A stretch of DNA of 64,000 bases from Gordonia terrae (lineage in GTDB: Bacteria; Actinomycetota; Actinomycetes; Mycobacteriales; Mycobacteriaceae): contig NZ_CP016594.1 in the NCBI RefSeq assembly GCF_001698225.1, forward strand, positions 930,001 through 994,000, written 5' to 3'. Shown piece after piece: positions 44,688 to 53,599 of this stretch. The notes beneath the pieces are model-generated. The model was given only the letters and a program-made list of their open reading frames with translations, searched no databases and had not been told where the DNA came from. The number at the start of each line of letters is the position of its first letter. Position 1 is the stretch's first letter. The translations under genes were made by a program, and so were the position numbers.

Positions 44688-45433
44688 CAGACGTTGGTAC
44701 GGGGGCGACCGCCGTTTCCGGCGTACGACAGGCACCCAGTGCGCCGTGTCAGATGCCGAGGAGGACGCCACTCTACGCTGATCAAGCGACGGCGAATCCC
44801 TCCGCCGATACCGCACCACGTGTTGAGGCCTCGGTCCCCAGGCCGGCACCCGACTGAGAATCGCCCAACCGGCAGCCGCGCGATCATCGTGCCGCGGGCC
44901 GTCTCCGCAGACAACTCGCGCTGCACCCCTGCCACTGCGCAGAGCGCCATTCAGGTGGATGTGTCCGACCACGTCGGCCTCGGCCACCAGACCGTCGAGA
45001 TATGCCGGCAAGTCGAGCTGACGAGCATGCACGTGTGATCAACATGCTGCTGCACAGCGGACTATACGACTAAAACCGTGACGGGGCGTCGACCGCTCAC
45101 CTGGGTCGCTGCCCGCGTGTGTCAGCACGGCCTGGCTCGTTCAAAGCCCACGAAGTCGCCGATCCAGCCAATCTCTGCGCCGGCGATGACACGCGTCCGC
45201 GCCGACAGGGCCAGAGCTTTTCCCGCGGGCGGTGGACGCTACGAACATTCGCGCGCACCACCCAGCGACGTTGTGTCACACGTAGTCGACCCGCGCCTAG
45301 CCCGACCCGCCTCGGACGACCGCAGATGTGGCGACAGCCCGAAGTCCACGAGGCAACCCTTGTGACCTGAGCAACATTGTGACATTGTGTTAATTCTAAT
45401 CGACGATGTGTCAACTTTCGATGGGAGGCAACC
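44688..45433. other. Gene-free region after TetR regulator 1
   Basis: About 750 nt without a convincing gene on either strand. Short frames give Arg/Pro-rich products. The right end contains the second tandem operator (45380-45413). Either remnant DNA or a long untranslated region. Confidence 0.5.
45380..45413. promoter_or_regulatory. Tandem 13-bp operators, ALDH/BVMO operon promoter
   Basis: TGACATTGTGTTA (45380-45392) and CGACGATGTGTCA (45401-45413) are 21 bp apart and share GAC and GTGT at the same positions as the pair at 43898-43931. The spacer is AT-rich. They lie 21-54 nt upstream of a GTG with a good ribosome-binding site and about 370 nt upstream of the aldehyde dehydrogenase. Confidence 0.65.
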
Positions 45434-45829
45434 GTGACGATGGCGCTGTGCCGGGCACTGGGTTGCGAACGGCATCGCAAGCGTCCGTACACGCCTCAGG
45501 TTGAGTCGAAAGTCGTTCGACTACTGCGTAATTCGGAGTCATCGCACGTGAGATCGCGCTGTCGTCGGCACGCCGGCGCAACGGGTGTTGCTCAACGGGC
45601 GACCGCGCACGCGGCGAGGGCCCCGGTGGTGGAAGCCGCGGCGTTCATCCGCGACAACCCTCTCTGCAGTGCCTGTTTCGAATTGATGCGGTCATACCTG
45701 ACCAAACGAGAACCTCCACCACATCGGCCTCTGACCCCTCGAACTCTCCCCACCACTCGAATCCGCAACAGACAGGACACCTTTCATGACAATCGCACTG
45801 GATCTGCCCCCACAGGACTTCTGGATTGA
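45434..45829 (+). CDS. Possible small leader protein, hypothetical
   Basis: A 131-residue frame from a GTG with GGGAGG 5 nt upstream, directly after the tandem operators. It overlaps the aldehyde dehydrogenase start by 44 nt. It has four scattered Cys (CRALGCERH and CSACFELM) and a basic C-terminus, but no recognised family. The ribosome-binding site and position argue for it; the composition argues against it. It may instead be a transcribed leader. Confidence 0.3.
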   Translation: MTMALCRALGCERHRKRPYTPQVESKVVRLLRNSESSHVRSRCRRHAGATGVAQRATAHAARAPVVEAAAFIRDNPLCSACFELMRSYLTKREPPPHRPLTPRTLPTTRIRNRQDTFHDNRTGSAPTGLLD

Positions 45830-47237
45830 CGGTCGCTGGACCCGACCGGCGAGCTCGAACCGATTTGCGGTTATCAACGCGAGCACCGGTGAACAGATCA
45901 CCTCCGTGCCCGAATCGGTGACCGAGGACATCGACATGGCCGTTGCGGCAGCGCGCCGCGCATTCGACGAATCGGACTGGTCGTCGTGGAGCGCGGAACA
46001 GCGGGCGTCGGCGATCAACTCCCTCGCCGAGCAGATCGAGGGCCGACGTGCAGAAACCGCTCGCGCAGTCAGCATCCAGAACGGCATGCCCATCTCGATC
46101 GCCTCGGCGACCGAAGCGGTCATCCCGGCCACACTGCTGCGCTACTACGCCGAGCTGGCTACCGCGCAGCCCATCGAAGAGCGCCGCACCGCATTCGGTG
46201 GCGCCGGCACGACGGTGGTGCGGCGCGAACCCATCGGCGTCGTCGCTGCGGTGGTCCCGTGGAACTTTCCGCAGACCTTGACCTTCTTCAAAGTGGCGCC
46301 GCTGCTGGCGGCGGGCTGCACAGTGGTCATCAAGCCGTCCCCGGAGACCGTGCTCGACTCCTATGTGCTGGCCGCTGCCATCGAGGCCTCCGACATTCCC
46401 GACGGCGTCATCAACATCGTCCATGGAGGACGTGAGGTCGGAGCCCACCTGGTGGCCCACCCCGGTGTCGACAAGGTCGCCTTCACCGGTTCCACCCCCG
46501 CCGGACGCGCCATCGGCGAGGTCTGTGGCCGTCTGATCCGGCCCGTCACCCTCGAACTGGGAGGCAAGTCCGCATCTATCATTCTCGACGACGCGGACCT
46601 GTCTTCCCTGCTGGAGCAGTTCTTCGCCGCGACCTTGATGAACAACGGGCAGACCTGCTACCTCGGCACCCGCGTGCTGGTCCCACGCACTCGTCACCGC
46701 GAAACCGTCGACATCCTCACCGATTTCGCCCGATCGCTCAAGGTGGGTGACGCACTCGAGGCGACCACGCAGATCGGTCCGCTGGCCACGGCGAACCAGC
46801 AGAAACGAGTCGAGAACTACATCGCCAAAGGGTTGGCGGACGGTGGTCGGATCACTACCGGCGGTAGTCGCCCCGATGCCGGGAACGGTTGGTTCGTGGC
46901 CCCGACCGTGTTCGACGACGTCGACAACTCCCACACCATCGCCCGTGAGGAGATATTCGGGCCTGTCCTGGCCGTGCTGTCCTACAACGATGTCGACGAG
47001 GCCATCGCGATCGCCAACGACTCCGACTTCGGTCTGGGCGGCACGGTGTGGACCTCCGATCAAGAACGAGGCATCGACGTCGCACGGCGCGTCCAGACCG
47101 GGAGTGTCGGCGTCAACAACTACGCGCTGGATTTCTCCTCGCCGTTCGGCGGAGTGAAGGCCAGCGGACTCGGACGCGAGCTGGGCCCCGAGGGCCTGCA
47201 CGCCTACCAGCAGACCAAGTCGATCTTCCTCCCCTGA
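45786..47237 (+). CDS. NAD(P)-dependent aldehyde dehydrogenase
   Basis: A 483-residue ALDH-superfamily enzyme. Asn160 (PWNFPQ), Glu257 (LELGGKS) and the nucleophile Cys291 (NNGQTCYLG) are in place. ACAGGACACC lies before the ATG. It would oxidise an aldehyde to the acid, the last oxidative step after lactone opening and alcohol oxidation. The alcohol dehydrogenase gene follows after 19 nt. Confidence 0.9.
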   Translation: MTIALDLPPQDFWIDGRWTRPASSNRFAVINASTGEQITSVPESVTEDIDMAVAAARRAFDESDWSSWSAEQRASAINSLAEQIEGRRAETARAVSIQNGMPISIASATEAVIPATLLRYYAELATAQPIEERRTAFGGAGTTVVRREPIGVVAAVVPWNFPQTLTFFKVAPLLAAGCTVVIKPSPETVLDSYVLAAAIEASDIPDGVINIVHGGREVGAHLVAHPGVDKVAFTGSTPAGRAIGEVCGRLIRPVTLELGGKSASIILDDADLSSLLEQFFAATLMNNGQTCYLGTRVLVPRTRHRETVDILTDFARSLKVGDALEATTQIGPLATANQQKRVENYIAKGLADGGRITTGGSRPDAGNGWFVAPTVFDDVDNSHTIAREEIFGPVLAVLSYNDVDEAIAIANDSDFGLGGTVWTSDQERGIDVARRVQTGSVGVNNYALDFSSPFGGVKASGLGRELGPEGLHAYQQTKSIFLP

Positions 47238-47256
47238 CCCGATCGAAAGCGATTCC

Positions 47257-48354
47257 ATGAAAATCACAGCTGCCGTGCTGCGCGGAGAGCAAACCCCGTT
47301 CACCATCGAAAGCCTCGAACTCGCCGACCCCAGCCCGGAACAGGTGGTGGTGCGCATCGTCGGTGCCGGTCACTGCCACACCGATGTGCTCCCGCGCGCA
47401 GGTGCCGGTTTCGGCACCCCACCGATCGTCCTGGGACACGAAGGCGCAGGCATCGTCGAATCCGCCGGCGCGGCCGTCACGACCGTCCAGGTCGGCGACC
47501 ACGTGGTCCTGAGCTTCGACTACTGCGGAACCTGCACCAACTGTCGCGACGCACATCCCGCGTATTGCGACACCTTTCTGCCCCGCAACCTCGGCGGCAA
47601 TGCTCTCGACGGTTCGACCCCGCTGTCCGACGACGAAGGCAAACCTGTGGCCGGGCGGTGGTTCGGACAGTCTTCGTTCGCCACCCACGTACTGGTCGAC
47701 GCCACCAATGCCGTTGTCGTCGACAAGGACCTGCCCATCGAGCTCCTCGGACCGCTGGGCTGCGGGGTGCAGACCGGGGCCGGAGCGATCCTCGAAGCGC
47801 TCGACGTCCGCGCCGGCGAGGGTGTGGTGATCACCGGTACGGGTGCGGTCGGACTGTCTGCGGTCATGGGCGCAAAGGTCGCGGGCGCCGCGCCGATCAT
47901 CGCGGTCGATCTCAACGAGGATCGCCTCACGCTCGCACGCGACCTCGGCGCCACGCACACGATCACCGGTGGCACCGGCGACCTCACCCAGCAGATCCGA
48001 GACATCGCCCCCGCAGGAGTCCGCTACGGCCTCGACACGACGGGACTACCGGCGATCATCTCCGCAGTTCTCGAGTCGCTCTCGCTGCGGTCCGTGCTCG
48101 GTCTGGTCGGCGTCCAGCAGGGTGACCTCGCGATCGCACCGCTGGCACTGACGTCCGGCCGGACCATCACCGGAATCCTCGAGGGCGACGTCAACCCGCA
48201 AACCTTCATTCCGCGCCTCATCGAGCTGTGGAAAGCCGGCAACTTCCCCTTCGACCGCCTGGTCACGACATTCGACCTGGCCGACATCAACACTGCCGAA
48301 CAGCAAGCACTCGCTGGTGACATCATCAAGCCGATCCTGCTTCCGACAAGCTGA
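47257..48354 (+). CDS. Zinc alcohol dehydrogenase, aryl/benzyl alcohol type
   Basis: A 365-residue MDR enzyme with catalytic Cys40, His61-Glu62 and structural Cys90, Cys93, Cys96, Cys104. VVITGTGAVGLSAVMGAK with AVDLNED shows NAD binding. Its length and LSFDYCGTCTNC segment resemble aryl- and benzyl-alcohol dehydrogenases and the actinobacterial hydroxy-acid alcohol dehydrogenases. It likely oxidises a primary alcohol to the aldehyde for the upstream ALDH. Confidence 0.88.
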   Translation: MKITAAVLRGEQTPFTIESLELADPSPEQVVVRIVGAGHCHTDVLPRAGAGFGTPPIVLGHEGAGIVESAGAAVTTVQVGDHVVLSFDYCGTCTNCRDAHPAYCDTFLPRNLGGNALDGSTPLSDDEGKPVAGRWFGQSSFATHVLVDATNAVVVDKDLPIELLGPLGCGVQTGAGAILEALDVRAGEGVVITGTGAVGLSAVMGAKVAGAAPIIAVDLNEDRLTLARDLGATHTITGGTGDLTQQIRDIAPAGVRYGLDTTGLPAIISAVLESLSLRSVLGLVGVQQGDLAIAPLALTSGRTITGILEGDVNPQTFIPRLIELWKAGNFPFDRLVTTFDLADINTAEQQALAGDIIKPILLPTS

Positions 48355-48491
48355 AATCGCTGCAACGCAACGGATCACTGCAAAGGAACGTGTTGTGACA
48401 ACCGCTTTCGTCGAACTCGTGCGCATCTGTTCGTTCGACACGATGACAACAGCCGGCCAGAAAGACATGGCCCGACGCCGAGGGGGCATCG

Positions 48492-49505
48492 ATGACTAGC
48501 ACGATGAAGGCAGGACGGGTCGACTTCGGTACCCATGAGTTCGCGATACGCGAAGTGCCGGTACCACTTCCAGGCCCAGGTGAAGTGCGTGTCAAGGTAG
48601 CTGCAGCCGGGGTTTGTCTTTCCGATGTCCACCTCATCAGCGGTATGGTCGCTCCCCTCCGGGACGCGGAAGCCATCCGGACGCTGGGACACGAAGTCGC
48701 CGGGACCGTCGATGCCCTCGGCCCGCAGACCAGAGGATGGGCCGAAGGCGACCGTGTGACATTGCAGGCAGTGATCGCACGACCGTGGGGGGTCGACACC
48801 ATGGGCGTCGATTACGACGGTGGCTGGGCGGAATACGTTGTCGTGCCCCAACAGGTGCTCGTCGGAATTCCGGATTCGCTTCCGTTCGACCAGGCCTGCA
48901 TCATCCCAGACGCTGTGTCCACACCCTGGGCCGCTGTCTCGCATACGGCGAAAGTGCAGGCAGGCGAGTCAGCCGCGGTTTGGGGCGTGGGGGGCCTGGG
49001 TGTGCACGCGATACAACTTCTGAAAATGATCGGCGCCGCCCCCATCATCGCCATCGATCCCCTCCCCGCCGCCAGGGACAAGGCTCTGACTCGGGGCGCC
49101 GATGCTGCGCTCGATCCCACTGAATCCGGCTTCCCGGAACAGATGACTCGAGCCACGCGCGGACGCGGTGTCGATGTGGCGTTCGACTTCGCCGGTTTTC
49201 CCGGGATCGATGAACAAGCGCTGGCCTTACTCAATCCCGGTGGCAGACTGGTCATCACGGGTATCAGCGGTCAGCCGATCCGGATCGACAACAGCGTCGC
49301 CCTGATCGCCCATCATCAGCAGGTTCTCGGGCACTACGGGTACCTGCCGCCTCATGTCGAGCAGCTCGTCCGACTGATCGAGTGGCAGCGCCTCGACCTG
49401 TCGGCGTCGATCTCGGCTCACATTCCCCTCGACAGTGCTGCAGAGGCAGTCCGACAACTCGAGTGCAAGGAAGGCGACCCGATTCGTCTGGTCCTCATCC
49501 CATAG
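48492..49505 (+). CDS. Zinc alcohol dehydrogenase without structural-zinc lobe
   Basis: A 337-residue MDR protein with catalytic Cys42 and His67-Glu68 but without the four-cysteine structural lobe. The cofactor motif is AVWGVGGLGVHAIQLL. Loss of the lobe is found in several actinobacterial secondary-alcohol dehydrogenases. Position just upstream of the BVMO suggests oxidation of a cyclic or secondary alcohol to the BVMO substrate. Related to the protein at 52556. Confidence 0.85.
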   Translation: MTSTMKAGRVDFGTHEFAIREVPVPLPGPGEVRVKVAAAGVCLSDVHLISGMVAPLRDAEAIRTLGHEVAGTVDALGPQTRGWAEGDRVTLQAVIARPWGVDTMGVDYDGGWAEYVVVPQQVLVGIPDSLPFDQACIIPDAVSTPWAAVSHTAKVQAGESAAVWGVGGLGVHAIQLLKMIGAAPIIAIDPLPAARDKALTRGADAALDPTESGFPEQMTRATRGRGVDVAFDFAGFPGIDEQALALLNPGGRLVITGISGQPIRIDNSVALIAHHQQVLGHYGYLPPHVEQLVRLIEWQRLDLSASISAHIPLDSAAEAVRQLECKEGDPIRLVLIP

Positions 49506-49629
49506 AGGCGACCGGACACCGCAGACAAGCCGTTCGGCCACGACCACCTGAGGCGTGGCTAGTTCAAGGCTGCCCGAATCCAACGCAAACACGGTTTCAG
49601 GCGGCTTCAGTGAGCGAAAGGAATCTCAC

Positions 49630-51471
49630 ATGAGTGCAAAACTACCCATCTCTGGCACACCCGTTGCCGTTGAGTTCGATCCGAGCCAGGTCCGAGAGCG
49701 CTACGCACGCGAACGGGAGGCGCGCCTCAAAGGCGAGACCCTGGAGCAGTTCCAGGGCCTGTCGGACGTCCTCGAACTCGACAGCAGCGACCCCTGGTCG
49801 GAGCCCGTGCAGCGTGAACCGGTCACCGAGGACCTCGAGGTCGTCGTTCTCGGCGGCGGCTTCGGCGGCCTGCTCGCCGGCGCCTATCTCACCAAGAACA
49901 ACGTCACCGACTTCCGGATCGTCGAGCAGGCAGGCGATTTCGGCGGAACCTGGTACTGGAACCGTTATCCCGGGGTGCAGTGCGATGTCGAGTCGTTCGT
50001 GTATCTCCCGCTGCTGGAGGAGACCGGATACATCCCGACCAAGCGCTATGCCGACGGCGCGGAGATCTTCGAACACGCCCAGCGCATCGGCAGGCACTAC
50101 GACCTGTACCGGACCGCCCTGTTCCAGACCAGCGTCACCTCGGTGACTTGGCTGGACGACGAGGAACAGTGGGAGGTTTCCACCGATCGCGGCGATGTGC
50201 TGCGCGCACGTTTCGTCCTGCGCGCCAACGGCCCGCTGAACAAACCACAGGTCCCGCGGGTGCCCGGGATCAACGAGTTCACCGGCAAGATCTTCCACAC
50301 GAGCCGGTGGGACTACGACTACACCGGCGGTAGCGCCGCCGGCGATCTGGAAAAACTCCGCGACAAGCGAGTCGCGATCATCGGCACCGGTGCCACCGGG
50401 GTTCAGGCTGTGCCGTTCCTGGCGGAGGACGCCAAGGAGCTGTTCGTCGTGCAACGCACCCCCAGCGTCGTCGGGCCTCGAGACAACCGACCTACCGACC
50501 CCACGTGGGCGGCCGGGCTGGAGGAGGGTTGGCAGCGGGAACGGCATCACAATTTCTTGAGCTTCCTCAACGGACACCACCAGGACGAGGACCTCGTCGA
50601 TGACATCTGGACGCACCTTTTCCCGTCGCTGAATGGACAACACCTGATCGACGTGCCGGCCGCCGAACTCCCGGTCGAAGATCAGATGGCGCTGGCCGAA
50701 CTCGCCGACATGAAGTTGATGTACGACATTCACCAGCACATCGACTCCCAGGTGAAGGACCCGGACACCGCCCGAAAACTCAAGCCCTGGTTCGGGTTCG
50801 TGTGCAAGCGTCCGGCGTTCAACGATGATTATCTGCCGGCATTCAACAAACCTTCGGTTCACCTCGTCTCCGCACCGACCGGCGTCGACGGCATCACTGC
50901 CACCGGGCTGGTCGTGGACGGGCGGCACCACGAGGTCGACGCGATCATCTTCGCCACCGGGTTCGAGACCGGCTCCACCTCGACCGAGCGGTATGGCTAC
51001 GACATCGTCGGCCGGGACGGACTGTCGATGCGTGAGCACTTCGCCGATGGCGCCAAGACGCTGCACGGCTTCTTCTCTCACGGATTCCCCAACTTCATCG
51101 AGCTGGGCCTGAGCCAGAACGCATACGTCGTCAACTTCACTTACATGCTCGACCGCAAAGCCCGCCATGCGGCCCGAACGATCGCACATGCCAGGCGACA
51201 CGGCATCACCACCATCGAACCCGATCCCGACTCTCAGCGGGAATGGGTCGAAGCCACCAAACGCACCGAAGAGCTACGACTGGCCTACTTCGCCACCTGC
51301 ACGCCCGGTTATTACAACGGGCAGGGCGACGTCAGCCGCGGGTTCTTCAACGACATCCACAACATCAGCGAGATCGACTTCTGGAACATGATCGACCAGT
51401 GGTGGGAGGCAGGCTCTTTCGAGGGCCTGGCACTCAAGTCCCGCGCTGCCGCGACCAGCACAACCCTCTGA
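49630..51471 (+). CDS. Baeyer-Villiger monooxygenase, CPDMO/CDMO-type
   Basis: A 613-residue type I BVMO with an N-terminal extension of about 65 residues. FAD site GGGFGG (75-80), fingerprint FTGKIFHTSRWD (217-228), NADPH site GTGATG (252-257). The extension, GDFGGTWYWNRYPGVQCDVES, and C-terminal TPGYYNGQG resemble cyclododecanone monooxygenase of Rhodococcus ruber and cyclopentadecanone monooxygenase, which act on large ring ketones; I recall these from memory. AAAGGAA precedes the ATG. The esterase gene begins 7 nt after its stop. Confidence 0.9.
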   Translation: MSAKLPISGTPVAVEFDPSQVRERYAREREARLKGETLEQFQGLSDVLELDSSDPWSEPVQREPVTEDLEVVVLGGGFGGLLAGAYLTKNNVTDFRIVEQAGDFGGTWYWNRYPGVQCDVESFVYLPLLEETGYIPTKRYADGAEIFEHAQRIGRHYDLYRTALFQTSVTSVTWLDDEEQWEVSTDRGDVLRARFVLRANGPLNKPQVPRVPGINEFTGKIFHTSRWDYDYTGGSAAGDLEKLRDKRVAIIGTGATGVQAVPFLAEDAKELFVVQRTPSVVGPRDNRPTDPTWAAGLEEGWQRERHHNFLSFLNGHHQDEDLVDDIWTHLFPSLNGQHLIDVPAAELPVEDQMALAELADMKLMYDIHQHIDSQVKDPDTARKLKPWFGFVCKRPAFNDDYLPAFNKPSVHLVSAPTGVDGITATGLVVDGRHHEVDAIIFATGFETGSTSTERYGYDIVGRDGLSMREHFADGAKTLHGFFSHGFPNFIELGLSQNAYVVNFTYMLDRKARHAARTIAHARRHGITTIEPDPDSQREWVEATKRTEELRLAYFATCTPGYYNGQGDVSRGFFNDIHNISEIDFWNMIDQWWEAGSFEGLALKSRAAATSTTL

Positions 51472-51478
51472 GGACTAC

Positions 51479-52429
51479 ATGACAACCAACGAACAAGCCA
51501 TCGCGCTCGACCCCGACGCACAGGCCGTCGCCGACCAGCTCGCTGCAGTCCTGCCCAACGGCCTCTCGGGGCTAGGGGTCGCAGGTGTCCGAGAGTTCGG
51601 CCGCCAGAGCGACGCGCAGATACCGACCGGCCCAGAGGTTCATTCCGTCGTCGACAAGTTCGTGTCCGGGCCTCACGGTGACATCCCCGTGCGTCTGTAC
51701 CGCCCGCAGTCGGACAACCCGCTCCCGGTGTTGCTCTACATACACGGCGGGGGATGGACATTCGGCACCCTCGAGGGCGGCGTCGACCATCTGTGCCGCA
51801 GCATCGCCCACGACACGGGGACAGCGGTGGTGTCGGTCGATTACCGCCTCGCACCCGATCACAAGTTCCCGGTTCCGGTCGACGAGTCGGCGGCCGTCCT
51901 GAGTTGGTTGCGCCGGCAGGCCGCAGCGCTGGGGGTCGACGCGACCCGGATCGCGATCGGCGGAGACAGCGCCGGAGGAAACATCTCGGCCGCCATCACG
52001 CACCTGGACCGGGGATCTGACACGCCGCTCGCGGCTCAGGTACTGCTCTACCCGGCCACCGAGTATGCGGTCGAACGTGCATCGTGGGTGGACAATGCCG
52101 AAGCCCCGGTGCTGACCCCCCGCGACACACTGTGGTTCTGGGATCAGTACCTGCGGTCCGCGAAGGACCGAATCGACCCGCGCGCAACCCCGGCCAACGC
52201 CGAGTCCTTCAGAGACCTGCCCCCTGCCCTCGTCGTCGTCGCCGGCCACGACCCGCTGCGCGACGACGGTCTGCACTACGCCGAACTCCTCGACGAGTCG
52301 GGGACCCCGGTGCATGTGGTCCGCCTCGACGGTGCGTTCCACGGCTTCATGACCATGCCCGGCCTCCGAGCGCAGGCCCGCGGCGTCGAGGAGATCTGCG
52401 GTTTTCTCCAGGGCGTCTTCGCGCTCTGA
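51479..52429 (+). CDS. HSL-type alpha/beta hydrolase (esterase/lactonase)
   Basis: A 316-residue HSL-family hydrolase: oxyanion HGGG (89-92), GDSAG with Ser164, likely Asp258 (GHDPLRDDG) and His288 (GAFHGF). Same family as the C-terminal half of the fusion at 21466. It starts 7 nt after the BVMO stop and is co-expressed with it, probably opening the lactone formed by the BVMO. Confidence 0.9.
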   Translation: MTTNEQAIALDPDAQAVADQLAAVLPNGLSGLGVAGVREFGRQSDAQIPTGPEVHSVVDKFVSGPHGDIPVRLYRPQSDNPLPVLLYIHGGGWTFGTLEGGVDHLCRSIAHDTGTAVVSVDYRLAPDHKFPVPVDESAAVLSWLRRQAAALGVDATRIAIGGDSAGGNISAAITHLDRGSDTPLAAQVLLYPATEYAVERASWVDNAEAPVLTPRDTLWFWDQYLRSAKDRIDPRATPANAESFRDLPPALVVVAGHDPLRDDGLHYAELLDESGTPVHVVRLDGAFHGFMTMPGLRAQARGVEEICGFLQGVFAL

Positions 52430-52555
52430 CTGACGGGGCACACCACACGCCGCACTCATGACTCCTGGCTCAGTGTGCCCGAATTGTGCCCGAAGGCAAC
52501 GGGTACGGGGATCTTGTACGCGCAGGTAAGCCTGCCACTGAAAGGAACCACGACA

Positions 52556-53527
52556 ATGAAGGCTCATCAGTTCGAGTCTGCAGCTTCTGGCTTGCGGCTG
52601 CTGGACCTGCCCGACCCCACTGCGGGGGAGGGGCAGGTGCTGATCCGGGTGGAAGCAGCCGGGATGTGTCAGTCCGACGTCCACATCATCAACGGACACG
52701 GCGACGCCTGGCTCCGCCAACGCCCCATCGTCCTGGGCCACGAGGTCGCCGGAACAGTGATGCAACTGGGGCCTGGGGTCAGCGAAGTCGCAGTCGGAGA
52801 CCGCGTCGCTGTCGCCCTCATATCCCACCCGGCATCCGAAGCCGATTTCGCCGACGGGATCGGGTTGGGCTTCGACGGCGGTTACGCCGAGTTCGCGGCG
52901 GTGCCGGTGCGTAACCTCGTCCCTGTTCCTGACGGCGTTCCCTTCACCCACGCCGCGGTGGCCACCGATTCGATTGCCACGGCGTACCACGCTGTCGCGA
53001 CCGAAGCGGCCATCTCGGAAGGCTCGGTGGTCGCGGTGATCGGGCTCGGCGGGCTGGGACTCAATGCAGTTCGCATCGCGAGTCTGCTCGGGGCCACGGT
53101 CCACGGCATCGACATCGACCCCGGAACTTTCGCAGCCGCCGCCGAGCAGGGAGCATACCGATGCCACGCCGGCATCGACGACATCGAGGGCGAGATCGAC
53201 ATCGTGCTCGACTTTGCCGGTGTCGGAACCTCCACAGCTGACGCAATAAGCGCTGTGAGGCAGGGTGGAAGAATCGTCCTCGTGGGGCTCGGCGTGCAGG
53301 AGGCGACCTTGCCGACGGGGTTGCTCATCACCAAGAACATCCAACTTCGGGGTTCGTTGGGCGCCAGCGTCGAGGAGTTGCAGGCCGTGTTGGGACTATT
53401 GGCCGACGGGACTTTGGAACCCGTTGTCGAGGAGGTCGACTTCAGAGATCTGGAGTCGGCGCTGCGTCGGCTAGAGCGAGGCGACGTTCGTGGTCGCCTC
53501 GTGACGCGCCCCAACGCGTACCGGTAG
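52556..53527 (+). CDS. Zinc alcohol dehydrogenase without structural-zinc lobe
   Basis: A 323-residue MDR enzyme with catalytic Cys38 and His62-Glu63, no structural lobe and the cofactor motif VAVIGLGGLGLNAVRIA. AAAGGAACC precedes the ATG at 52556. Similar to the protein at 48492. It could oxidise the ring alcohol or the hydroxy acid; the two enzymes may divide these jobs. A 126-nt gap after the esterase may hold its own promoter. Confidence 0.86.
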   Translation: MKAHQFESAASGLRLLDLPDPTAGEGQVLIRVEAAGMCQSDVHIINGHGDAWLRQRPIVLGHEVAGTVMQLGPGVSEVAVGDRVAVALISHPASEADFADGIGLGFDGGYAEFAAVPVRNLVPVPDGVPFTHAAVATDSIATAYHAVATEAAISEGSVVAVIGLGGLGLNAVRIASLLGATVHGIDIDPGTFAAAAEQGAYRCHAGIDDIEGEIDIVLDFAGVGTSTADAISAVRQGGRIVLVGLGVQEATLPTGLLITKNIQLRGSLGASVEELQAVLGLLADGTLEPVVEEVDFRDLESALRRLERGDVRGRLVTRPNAYR

Positions 53528-53584
53528 TCCGTCCCTGGGGGTCCGGCTCCGTCGGGTAAGCGGGCCCGGGAGGTCCCGGTAGAC

Positions 53585-53599
53585 TCGACACCATGTCGA
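53585..53599. promoter_or_regulatory. Palindrome overlapping the start of TetR regulator 2
   Basis: TCGACA, CCA, TGTCGA is a perfect 6+6 palindrome that includes the ATG of the regulator. Its inner part (CGACACCATGTCG) resembles the 13-bp motif at 43898. Suits autorepression. Confidence 0.45.

Noticed and set aside
45645..47357. A 570-residue minus-strand frame opposite the aldehyde dehydrogenase
   Set aside because: Antisense shadow in high-GC DNA; the plus strand carries all aldehyde dehydrogenase residues.
49642..53344. Long minus-strand frames opposite the BVMO, esterase and alcohol dehydrogenase genes
   Set aside because: Composition is random and the plus-strand proteins have complete motifs.
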